From NCBI GenBank assembly GCA_030018875.1, contig JASEHK010000053.1, positions 1 to 8,409 of the forward strand: a DNA stretch of 8,409 nt, given 5' to 3'. Made by a program: the position numbers and the translations under genes. Origin of the DNA: Endomicrobiia bacterium (GTDB lineage: Bacteria > Elusimicrobiota > Endomicrobiia > PHAN01). The notes beneath the pieces were generated by a model. It did not search any database, was not told where the DNA came from, and saw nothing but the letters and a program-made list of their open reading frames with translations. Within the stretch, counting starts at the first letter, position 1; the number at the start of each line of letters is the position of its first letter. Below, one piece after another: positions 1-5,974 of this stretch.

Positions 1-773
1 ACATCTTTTTCAGTTGAAAGCGACATATCTGTTCTTATGAAGCCAAATTGAATATTTAAATTATCGAGTTTATCTCCTCTAATGTTGGCACTTTTTAATT
101 CATTACTAACTGTATCGACTAAATAATGCGATAAATCCTTTGGCAAGTTATACAGAGGATACGCTTTTCTAAAGGGTTTATTTTCTAATGCAATTAAAAC
201 GCAACTAATCAATAAACTTCGTTGGCTTTCCAGTATTTTGTAAGAGTGCAAAGCCACATTCAATTGCTTAGTAAAATCTAAAAGTTTATCGAAGTCTTGT
301 CGCAATTTATCAGGGCTTGATAAATATCCTTCTAAATAGTCATTGCCTGAAAGTAGCTTGCTCCCGAAAATCGGTACTGCTTTTCTCTCATTCTTAAGTT
401 GTAAAAAATGAGAAACCTTTAGTTGTTGCTTTGTTTGACCGCTAACCCCTATTGCCAAAACATCAAATTCTTTTGACAAATAAGAGGCGTATAACAATGC
501 GCCGTCAACCGCATATTCGGAAAATTTATCTTTTGTGGGACTTTCATGTCTAGTTATTTCTGCCTTGCATTCAACTACGATAATTAAATCGGAATTACAT
601 GAAAAAGTTACCAAAAATTCAGGCCTTCCTTTGCCGTTTCCATTTTTTGATGCCGTTTTCAAAAGTTTGTCAACTCTGGGGTTGTCCGATAACTGTTCTT
701 CTATATGAACAATATCGCAAAACCGCTCAAAATGAGAACGGACAATGCTTTCCGTTTTTCTTTCGTTTGCCAT
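1..773 (-). CDS. Restriction-modification N6-adenine methylase with N-terminal nuclease domain (5' part, runs off left edge)
   Basis: An ATG at 773-771 opens a frame that stays open for 257 codons to the window edge. The protein starts MANERKTESIVRSHFE. It carries a PD-(D/E)XK nuclease signature: PEF at residues 51-53, D62, then IIVVECKA with E68 and K70. Next come YAVDGALLYASYLSK (88-102) and a helical region with SQRSLLIS (183-190). From memory of the family, this layout matches the N-terminal half of type I/IIG-like 'N-6 DNA methylase' proteins, where a cleavage domain precedes the methylase. The methylase motifs (SAM-binding loop, NPPY) would lie beyond the edge and are not seen. These enzymes usually pair with a specificity (S) subunit, which is not visible here. 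GAGGAA about ten bases upstream is a fair ribosome site. Two sampled 60-base lines (121-180, 541-600) are about 33% GC, against about 57% in one line of the porin gene (3181-3240), suggesting horizontal acquisition. Confidence 0.85.
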   Translation of the reverse strand, partial: MANERKTESIVRSHFERFCDIVHIEEQLSDNPRVDKLLKTASKNGNGKGRPEFLVTFSCNSDLIIVVECKAEITRHESPTKDKFSEYAVDGALLYASYLSKEFDVLAIGVSGQTKQQLKVSHFLQLKNERKAVPIFGSKLLSGNDYLEGYLSSPDKLRQDFDKLLDFTKQLNVALHSYKILESQRSLLISCVLIALENKPFRKAYPLYNLPKDLSHYLVDTVSNELKSANIRGDKLDNLNIQFGFIRTDMSLSTEKD

Positions 774-844
774 AACTGACTGTTTCCTCGCGTTCCAACC
801 TAATATTTTGGGATAAACTATTGCGCCCCCTATTAACGATTTTC

Positions 845-1528
845 CTACTGAAGTGTCTGGGGTTTTACTTCTACTATGCCGCGCGTCACGGCCTGCTTGG
901 CGGCGGCGGAAAGACCCGCGTTCCATGCCTTCATTTCTTCTATATCCAAACGCTTTACGACCACATCCACCCTGCGGTTCTTGGCGCGAGTTTCTGGAGT
1001 GTTGCCCTCGACCACGGGATGATACTCGCCGTATCCCGCGGCGGTAAGCCTCTTGGGCGCGAAAGACAAATCCTCGAGCATAAACCTCAAAAGGCTCGTC
1101 GAGCGGGCCGTCGAAAGCTCCCAGTTACTGGGAAACTGCGCAGTGCGTATGGGCGTGTTGTCGGTGTGGCCCTCTATGGTTATTCTGTTGGGGTCGTCGA
1201 GAAGAAGCGTCATTATGTCTCTTATTATCGTTTTGGCCTCGGGGTAAATTTCCGCCTTTCCGGGGTCAAACATATACTTTTCCGAAAATGTTATTATCAA
1301 CCCTTCCTTCTGGGACATTTGGGTGGAAACGAACGATGACAGGGAATGCTGGACGACGTAACCGTCTATCCTTTCTTTTATTTTCTTGAGTTGATCCTCG
1401 GTGGCCGCGGCGGAAAGCGCGAAAAGCATGACGAAAAACACCAGCAACTGCGTGACGAGGTCGCCGTAGGATGTCATCCACGGCGGTGTGGGAAGGGGTT
1501 TTGCTTCTTCTACTTTTTGAAGGGCCAT
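845..1528 (-). CDS. motB: Flagellar motor stator protein MotB
   Basis: MotB anchors the stator to peptidoglycan and forms the ion channel with MotA in the inner membrane. The 227-residue protein has a short cytoplasmic head, then WMTSYGDLVTQLLVFFVMLF (17-36). D23 at the start of this single membrane helix is the expected ion-carrying aspartate. An OmpA-like peptidoglycan-binding domain follows from about residue 75 to 195: EGHTDNTP (119-126), NWELSTAR (135-142), AGYGE (164-168), NRRVDVVV (184-191). It lies 17 bp after motA and ends TAG. The A-rich stretch before the ATG gives only a weak ribosome site, so translation may depend on coupling to motA. There is no clear terminator after the stop. 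fliL and fliM, which often follow motB in flbD-motA-motB clusters, are absent; the next gene is a foreign-looking restriction-modification gene. Whether the ion is H+ or Na+ cannot be told. Confidence 0.96.
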   Translation of the reverse strand: MALQKVEEAKPLPTPPWMTSYGDLVTQLLVFFVMLFALSAAATEDQLKKIKERIDGYVVQHSLSSFVSTQMSQKEGLIITFSEKYMFDPGKAEIYPEAKTIIRDIMTLLLDDPNRITIEGHTDNTPIRTAQFPSNWELSTARSTSLLRFMLEDLSFAPKRLTAAGYGEYHPVVEGNTPETRAKNRRVDVVVKRLDIEEMKAWNAGLSAAAKQAVTRGIVEVKPQTLQ

Positions 1529-1545
1529 TTTTTTCGGCGGAGTTT

Positions 1546-2352
1546 TTAGATTCCCGCGGCGGCGCGTTCTCTGGCCGAGGCGATTTTTCTGAGGCGAGGC
1601 TCAAGGTATGCCTGAAGATTTCCCTCTATGATTGAGGGTGTCGTGCCCGACTGTAATAAAAGCACGCCGCGGATTATAACTTGTTTGACGAGAATCTCTT
1701 CCTCGCTGCGCCTTTTTAGTTTTCCGGCGATAGGGTTGAAGACGAGATACGCGGCCATCGCGCCGTAGAAAGTTGTAAGAAGCGCCACAGCCATGCCGGA
1801 CGCTATCTGCGACTGGTCCTGAAGGTTTGCAAGCATCAATATAAGACCGATGACCGTTCCGATGAGTCCGAAGGCCGGCGAATAAGTTCCCAAGGCGATA
1901 AAAATTTCCTGCCCGACCTTGTGGCGCTCCTGGATGAAGGTAACTTCCGTCTCAAGAAGACCTCTTATAAACTCGGCGTCCTGACCGTCAACGACGAGCT
2001 GGACTCCGCGCTTCATAAAATCGTTGTCTACCTTTTTTACGTCCGATTCAAGCGAAAGAAAACCTTCGCGCTTGGCCTTTTGCGACAGAGAAACGAACTG
2101 CGAGATTATGCCGGTAGTATTCTCCGCGGGCTCCATCATCACCTTCCTGGCGATGTTCCAAACGCCGAGAAACTGTTTGAGCGGATAGTTTATGAGGGTC
2201 GCGCAGAACGCGCCGCCGAAGGTAATCATCATTGAAGGAACACTCCAGAAAAGCACGAACTGTTTTACGTCAAGACTGCCGCCCCTCGCCAGAATGCCAA
2301 GCGCAATAAGAAGAAAGCCGGCTATTGCTCCGATTAATGTGGTAATGTCCAC
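1546..2352 (-). CDS. motA: Flagellar motor stator protein MotA
   Basis: MotA is the four-helix stator subunit that couples ion flow to torque on the rotor protein FliG. At 268 residues it is full length. Membrane segments are visible near residues 4-24, 32-55, 150-175 and 185-206. The family prolines are present in TYSPAFGLIGTVIGL (P159) and FNPIAGKLKRR (P207), the likely equivalents of E. coli P173 and P222. The cytoplasmic loop has AKREGFLSLE (93-102), where R95 and E102 are candidates for the charged residues that contact FliG. The start is GTG at 2352, directly after the flbD stop (TAA-GTG, no gap). The GGAG about eight bases upstream lies inside the end of flbD, so translation is probably coupled. 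The gene ends TAA. Confidence 0.96.
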   Translation of the reverse strand: MDITTLIGAIAGFLLIALGILARGGSLDVKQFVLFWSVPSMMITFGGAFCATLINYPLKQFLGVWNIARKVMMEPAENTTGIISQFVSLSQKAKREGFLSLESDVKKVDNDFMKRGVQLVVDGQDAEFIRGLLETEVTFIQERHKVGQEIFIALGTYSPAFGLIGTVIGLILMLANLQDQSQIASGMAVALLTTFYGAMAAYLVFNPIAGKLKRRSEEEILVKQVIIRGVLLLQSGTTPSIIEGNLQAYLEPRLRKIASARERAAAGI

Positions 2353-2547
2353 TTATTTCTCCTGATTCCCCGATATTTTTCTTTTATATTCCACTACTTT
2401 GCGGACAAGTTCGGCGGGAGATTCTCTGACGAGATACTGATTGTTGGAAATCAGCGCGACCTTCGTGTCGGGCATTGACTCCACCGACTCTATAAGTTCC
2501 GCGTTTATCGTTACTTCCTGTCCGTTGAGTCGGTGAAGAGTTATCAT
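2353..2547 (-). CDS. flbD: Flagellar protein FlbD/SwrD family
   Basis: This 64-residue protein begins MITLHRLNGQEVTINAELIE and continues with VESMPDTKVALISNNQYLV and a basic C-terminal helix. It is the compact beta-rich fold of the FlbD/SwrD family. In Bacillus the SwrD member raises flagellar torque, apparently by acting with the stators; the exact mechanism is not settled. Placement directly before motA-motB matches the order known from spirochaetes and several other phyla and supports the assignment. The stop codon abuts the motA GTG. The ATG at 2547 lies only 32 bases after the 3' end of the interrupted tRNA locus, has no convincing Shine-Dalgarno sequence, and has no terminator between it and that locus. 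It may therefore be read from the tRNA promoter or from an unrecognised promoter inside the tRNA region. Confidence 0.92.
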   Translation of the reverse strand: MITLHRLNGQEVTINAELIESVESMPDTKVALISNNQYLVRESPAELVRKVVEYKRKISGNQEK

Positions 2548-2621
2548 GAAATTACTGAGGTTTCACTAAACTTTAGAAGTAGCGCCAACGGGATTTGAAC
2601 CCGTTATCTGCGCCTTGAGAG

Positions 2622-2732
2622 CCCCGCACCAATTTTAATGGTAGCGCGTACGGGATTTGAACCCGTGATCTCCGCCTTGAGAGGGCGGCGTCCTAAACCG
2701 GACTAGACGAACGCGCCATAATTGGTGCGGGG
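2622..2732. repeat. Perfect 13-bp inverted repeat bracketing the nested tRNA-Glu
   Basis: CCCCGCACCAATT at 2622-2634 and AATTGGTGCGGGG at 2720-2732 are exact reverse complements. Their outer ends abut the two halves of the outer tRNA exactly: position 32 on one side and position 21 on the other. In RNA they would form a strong 13-bp helix with the inner tRNA at its tip. No direct target duplication is visible at the outer ends, so a classical transposition event is not supported. Confidence 0.9.
2639..2717 (-). tRNA. tRNA-Glu (anticodon CUC)
   Basis: This is a complete 79-nt gene including an encoded CCA. Acceptor GGCGCGT pairs with ACGCGCT (one G-U), discriminator A. D-arm stem GTCT pairs with GGAC. 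Anticodon stem CCGCC/GGCGG encloses loop CTCTCAA, so positions 34-36 read CUC, decoding GAG as glutamate. The variable loop is AGATC and the T-arm is ACGGG-TTCAAAT-CCCGT. The GTCTAG..GGTTTAGGAC D-arm is typical of bacterial tRNA-Glu. It lies inside a second tRNA-Glu-like gene, with two bases (2718-2719) and four bases (2635-2638) separating it from the flanking inverted repeats. RNase P and 3' maturation should release it normally whatever happens to the surrounding RNA. Confidence 0.95.
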
Positions 2733-2790
2733 TAAACCAGGCTAGACGATGGCGCCGTTTTATTTATGCGGAACTTTCCAGGGAGATTGG

Positions 2791-2818
2791 ATTTTACAAA
2801 ATAATGCCGTCAAATCAA
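2791..2818 (-). promoter_or_regulatory. Probable sigma-70 promoter for the tRNA locus
   Basis: Read on the minus strand: TTGATT (2818-2813), 16 bases, TAAAAT (2796-2791). This matches 9 of 12 consensus positions. The expected start near 2784 is about 28 bases before tRNA position 1. The -35 overlaps the stop codon of the upstream porin-like gene. It may also serve flbD-motA-motB, since no terminator intervenes. Confidence 0.5.
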
Positions 2819-4278
2819 AATCCGAAAACTGCCTGAGACATTACCCGCCACTCTCTGTAATCGCGTTCCACGCTTTCAAGCGCGCTCGACGAAAAATCAA
2901 GCGCGCCGACCAGTGCGGAACCGGAGCGAGGCCTGTATATTATCCGCGCCGAGGTCTTTGAAAAAACAACATCTTCATGTGTCCCGGAAAGTTGGGTATG
3001 CTCCAACTCGGAAAACACGGGGTCGGCGTATTTCATCGTTACAATAGTGTTGAAACCTCTCATTTTAGTTATGAAACGGCCGGCAAGATATTCGTGGCCC
3101 AGATAGTCGAGCGGCGCGCGCGCGATAGTGTAACCGGGAAAACGGATATCCGGTATTTCGGCCCAGCGGATCATCGCATCCACGGAAGTCAATCTGTACG
3201 CGGCTTCGACCACAACGGGGATTTCTTCCGACGACGAGGAGTTTTGTTTGTAAACGGCGGATTCGGCGCTCAAAGAAAATCCGCGGGCCGCGCCCAGAGC
3301 GCCGAAAACCGAAACGGCCATATCGTTATCGCCGCCGGCGGCCGCGATGGCCCTATCAGAGGCCGCCGACAGGAAACCGCTTACGCCCGCGTGCGTCGCG
3401 TCGTCTCCTTTCAGTCGCAACTCGGCCGCGTAGTAGTCCATCGTCTCATATTGAACCGCTGACGCGGCGCGGGCGGAAAAAACTTTGGAGTTCCAAAACA
3501 TCTCCACCGAATCCGCCGGAGCGTAAATATGATTTACCGCGAGCCCCCATATTCCGTACTTAAAATATCTTCTTCCCGCCTCGACGCCGGCGCGTTCTCC
3601 GGCTTTTACATAGAGTTCGTCCACCCAAAGAGGGTCGGAAGTTTTGAAGTTGATCCCCACGGAGCCCGACGAATACTCGTTAACGCCCCAGAAACCGAAG
3701 TTTCTTAAAGCGAGCCGTCCGAAAATTTCTTTTCTTCTTATGTTCATCGCCAAACGAATCTGCTGATAAAACGCCGCCACCGAGGTCTCGACATCCTGCC
3801 CCCATGCGTAGTCGGCGTTGACGGAAAACTCGGCCGCTATATCCAGGCGCGGCGTTTCTTTGACGGCGTTCTCCAAATTTATTAGGGCGTATTCCGTCTC
3901 AAAATATTTCACCACGCGCTCGAAACGCTCTTCGTCAACAGGGTCGAAAATGTCAACCCGCCACGCGACCTCGTTGAAAAAACGGGCCCACGCCATGCGG
4001 GAAGACGCGGTATTTTTCATCCGGGCGTACCGTTTGCGGAAATCCGTCCCGCCCTTGGCCGCGAAATATCCTATTTCTTCTATGACGGAACTATCCGAAA
4101 AAGTTTCCGCCAAGGGCGGCGGCTCGGCGGCAAAAACCGTCGGCGGCGGGACGACGGCCAACCATGCGGTCGCCAAGAATAATAATACTCCCGCCGCGCT
4201 CAGCGCGGAGGAAATTTTTTGCGGCGTTGCGATACACATCTTCACAACATTTACAGGCGCGGCTTGACTATTTTTCAT
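2815..4278 (-). CDS. Secreted porin-like outer-membrane protein
   Basis: The 487-residue product has a hydrophobic signal segment at about residues 26-46 and a likely cleavage site after VFA (48-50). The first ~13 residues form an unusually long n-region, so M14 could be the true start. However, the ATG at 4278 has GAGGA about ten bases upstream, which favours it. A helical, charged region (about 65-140) follows. The rest alternates aromatic and polar residues as in beta-barrel strands. VDELYV (219-224) and GRRYFKYGIWGL (235-246) resemble the early barrel motif of large porins such as the alginate-export type. The chain ends QAVFGF; a terminal Phe fits a barrel-assembly signal. It lies 19 bp after a gene with the same architecture, so they are probably co-transcribed. 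The substrate is unknown, and the family assignment is by pattern rather than clear homology. Confidence 0.7.
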   Translation of the reverse strand: MKNSQAAPVNVVKMCIATPQKISSALSAAGVLLFLATAWLAVVPPPTVFAAEPPPLAETFSDSSVIEEIGYFAAKGGTDFRKRYARMKNTASSRMAWARFFNEVAWRVDIFDPVDEERFERVVKYFETEYALINLENAVKETPRLDIAAEFSVNADYAWGQDVETSVAAFYQQIRLAMNIRRKEIFGRLALRNFGFWGVNEYSSGSVGINFKTSDPLWVDELYVKAGERAGVEAGRRYFKYGIWGLAVNHIYAPADSVEMFWNSKVFSARAASAVQYETMDYYAAELRLKGDDATHAGVSGFLSAASDRAIAAAGGDNDMAVSVFGALGAARGFSLSAESAVYKQNSSSSEEIPVVVEAAYRLTSVDAMIRWAEIPDIRFPGYTIARAPLDYLGHEYLAGRFITKMRGFNTIVTMKYADPVFSELEHTQLSGTHEDVVFSKTSARIIYRPRSGSALVGALDFSSSALESVERDYREWRVMSQAVFGF

Positions 4279-4297
4279 AACGGTTTGTCCTCATCAT

Positions 4298-5806
4298 TCA
4301 AATCTCGAGCGTCAGATAAATGCGCGTCTCGTTGTAGGCGCCGCGCGCGGGCCAAGAAGTCGTTTCTTCTCTCTGCCAAATCGTATTTTCTATATAAAAT
4401 TTCATATCTCTTCCGACGGGACGCGAGTGGCGCAAAATGTGTCGCGTTTGAGATTTACGCCAGTCTGAATCCCACAGATAAACCAGATTGATTTCGTAGA
4501 AAGTATATTTCGGAGTGGCCAGTGTTCTCTCCGGACGGCTCTGCCATGGCCCGACATCCTCTTTTATGCGTGGAAAATATGTGAAAGCCGCGTCTATGCC
4601 GCGAGTATCATGGTCGAAATATAAATGATCCCGGGCGGAATACGCCAGAGATGTCGCCATGGGCGTAAACCCTTTGGCGACATCGCCGAGTTGAACAAAC
4701 ACATTGAAGTTGCGGTTTTTTACCGCGTCGAAGCCGCCGACAACGGCCCAGCGCGGCTCGTAAGGTTCTATATCCTCGATAATGCCGCTTTTCGTGGGGC
4801 GATAAGCCGCGGCTTCGAGCACGAACTCTCTTGAGCGCCAAGGGGAACGCCACCAAATGTCCACGGCGGCGCCATCCTCGGACGCGATGCCGCTGAAAAG
4901 CGCTGTCGCGCCGGCTTCAAAATGTCCGTCGGCGAACTCTTTGGAAACGCGCGCGGCCCAGTAATCGTCGGCGCTTTCGAATGCTTTCGTGCGCGGATAG
5001 TTGGTCGAGGACATGCGCGCATAAACGCCGGATATTTTCAAATCCCCGACGGTGATGACATCAAGCGACGCGCCTTCAAAAGCGTCGAAATTGTTATCGG
5101 CTATCAATCCTAAACGCCCGAGAATAAAATATATGCGCCCGATTTTAAGAGACGCCGCCCCGCCGAAGAGTCCCAGCGTAACATTTGCCTCGTCTATTTT
5201 GAGACGCTTGGGCTCGCCGCCGGCCGTCTTAAAACCAAGTTCGCCTGATACCGCGCTTAATGTCGGCCCGGCAGGTTTCTCAGGCGAGGGCGAGGCGTAC
5301 TTCATATGAAACGACGGCAAAGTCGTCACCCCCGACTCCGTCTGAAAAGGATGGTCGTAATAACCTTGCGCGTAAGCCACCAATCGCCCGGTTACTTTGG
5401 ATAGCGCGACGGCTTGCTGCCTTCTCTCGAGGGCGAGCGCGTTTTGGATTCTTAAAATATCAAGTTCGGTTTCGAACTCTTCGATGAGAATCGAGACGGA
5501 ACGCCCGAGAGCGTCGTCGCCTGAAAGTCGTCCGGCGGCAAGCGCGGCGTCGGTCGCTTTTTTTAGTTCGGCCAGAGCGACTGCGTATTCGATACGTCCG
5601 GCAGTTCCGCCATCGGCGGAAGGCAAGAGCTCCGAAGCGGCAAGATATTCGGCGGCGTCGCGGGCAAGACGGGAACGAAACATATCCCGCGCGACGGATG
5701 TGGCGGGCGTCAAAATAATGGCCGAGACGGCAAACATCAACATGATATTGATGTTCAGTCCAACAACAACGGGAACCGCAAAGCGAAAAAAATCTCTTGA
5801 TTTCAT
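4298..5806 (-). CDS. Secreted porin-like protein with N-terminal helical domain
   Basis: The 502-residue product has a hydrophobic N-terminus (9-35) and a possible signal-peptidase site after SVA (37-39). It could instead be a retained membrane anchor. Residues 40-145 are alanine-, leucine- and charge-rich, and read as helical or coiled coil. The remainder has barrel-like strand alternation with many aromatics. IDEANV (204-209) and GRIYFILGRLGL (223-234) match the corresponding motif in the downstream gene, so the two are probably diverged paralogues. The helical segment could be a periplasmic tether, as in OmpM-type proteins, but no SLH motif is recognisable. The C-terminus (IYLTLEI) lacks a terminal Phe. 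The ATG at 5806 has no strong ribosome site. Stop is TGA. Confidence 0.68.
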   Translation of the reverse strand: MKSRDFFRFAVPVVVGLNINIMLMFAVSAIILTPATSVARDMFRSRLARDAAEYLAASELLPSADGGTAGRIEYAVALAELKKATDAALAAGRLSGDDALGRSVSILIEEFETELDILRIQNALALERRQQAVALSKVTGRLVAYAQGYYDHPFQTESGVTTLPSFHMKYASPSPEKPAGPTLSAVSGELGFKTAGGEPKRLKIDEANVTLGLFGGAASLKIGRIYFILGRLGLIADNNFDAFEGASLDVITVGDLKISGVYARMSSTNYPRTKAFESADDYWAARVSKEFADGHFEAGATALFSGIASEDGAAVDIWWRSPWRSREFVLEAAAYRPTKSGIIEDIEPYEPRWAVVGGFDAVKNRNFNVFVQLGDVAKGFTPMATSLAYSARDHLYFDHDTRGIDAAFTYFPRIKEDVGPWQSRPERTLATPKYTFYEINLVYLWDSDWRKSQTRHILRHSRPVGRDMKFYIENTIWQREETTSWPARGAYNETRIYLTLEI

Positions 5807-5862
5807 TTACTTATTAACGAAGATGTATAGAGACGACGCAATCGGCCGAGGAACGCTTGGAC

Positions 5863-5904
5863 AAAAAAATAACCCCCGTTTCGACACCTCCGACGGGGGA
5901 TATT
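5863..5904 (-). terminator. Intrinsic terminator, or attenuator before the porin operon
   Basis: On the minus strand, CCCCCGT (5899-5893) pairs with ACGGGGG (5879-5873) around a 13-base loop, followed by TTATTTTTTT (5872-5863). Beyond one T-T mismatch the stem can extend with AATA/TATT (5904-5901 with 5871-5868). It lies between the amidase stop and the porin-like start. It can end the amidase transcript or act inside the leader of the porin operon. Confidence 0.85.
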
Positions 5905-5937
5905 CCGAAGTGAACCTATAACGGGACGAACCACACA

Positions 5938-5970
5938 ATTATAACAAAATCAATTTTTTAGCGCCGTCAA
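5938..5970 (-). promoter_or_regulatory. Extended -10 promoter upstream of the terminator and porin operon
   Basis: On the minus strand, TGT-TATAAT (5946-5938) is an extended -10 (TGnTATAAT) with a perfect hexamer. A TTGACG (5970-5965) lies 21 bases upstream, too far for a standard -35, but extended -10 promoters can do without one. Transcription would start near 5931, run about 69 nt to the terminator, and need read-through to reach the porin-like ATG at 5806. Confidence 0.55.
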
Positions 5971-5974
5971 AACA

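Larger units (their letters stand above)
2580..2756 (-). tRNA. Interrupted tRNA-Glu-like gene, split by a nested tRNA gene
   Basis: The 5' part (2756-2733, 24 nt) gives tRNA positions 1-21: acceptor GGCGCCA, TC, GTCT, D-loop AGCCTGGTTTA. The 3' part (2621-2580, 42 nt) gives positions 32-73: loop CTCTCAA (anticodon CUC by the usual numbering), GGCGC, variable AGATA, T-arm ACGGGTTCAAATCCCGT, acceptor TGGCGCT and discriminator A. Positions 22-31 (the 3' D-stem strand and 5' anticodon-stem strand) are missing. In their place lie a 13-bp inverted repeat and a whole tRNA gene. The halves match each other: GGCGCCA pairs with TGGCGCT across all seven positions (one G-U), and positions 6-7/66-67 differ from the inner tRNA, so they come from one distinct tRNA. 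No CCA is encoded, unlike the inner gene. It may be a pseudogene, or a split tRNA joined by the 13-bp stem. As written, no normal anticodon stem can form. Confidence 0.65.

Noticed and set aside
774..844. Promoter or terminator between motB and the restriction-modification gene
   Set aside because: I found no stem-loop with a T-run and no hexamer pair with acceptable spacing; only the GAGGAA ribosome site is supportable.
821..1339. Long plus-strand open frames opposite motB and opposite the porin-like genes
   Set aside because: They lack recognisable motifs and ribosome sites and lie opposite clearly coding minus-strand genes, so they are antisense by-products of codon bias.
2549..2575. Sigma-28 flagellar promoter before flbD
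   Set aside because: TAAAGTTT (2575-2568 on the minus strand) matches the -35 consensus exactly, but nothing resembling GCCGATAA lies at the right distance, and the start site would fall at or inside the ATG.
2622..2634. Intrinsic terminator after the inner tRNA
   Set aside because: The GC-rich arm is not followed by a T-run on the minus strand, and its partner lies on the other side of the tRNA.
2622..2732. Small transposon (MITE) carrying a tRNA
   Set aside because: The inverted repeats are perfect, but there is no target-site duplication and ten bases of the outer tRNA are missing, unlike a simple transposition.
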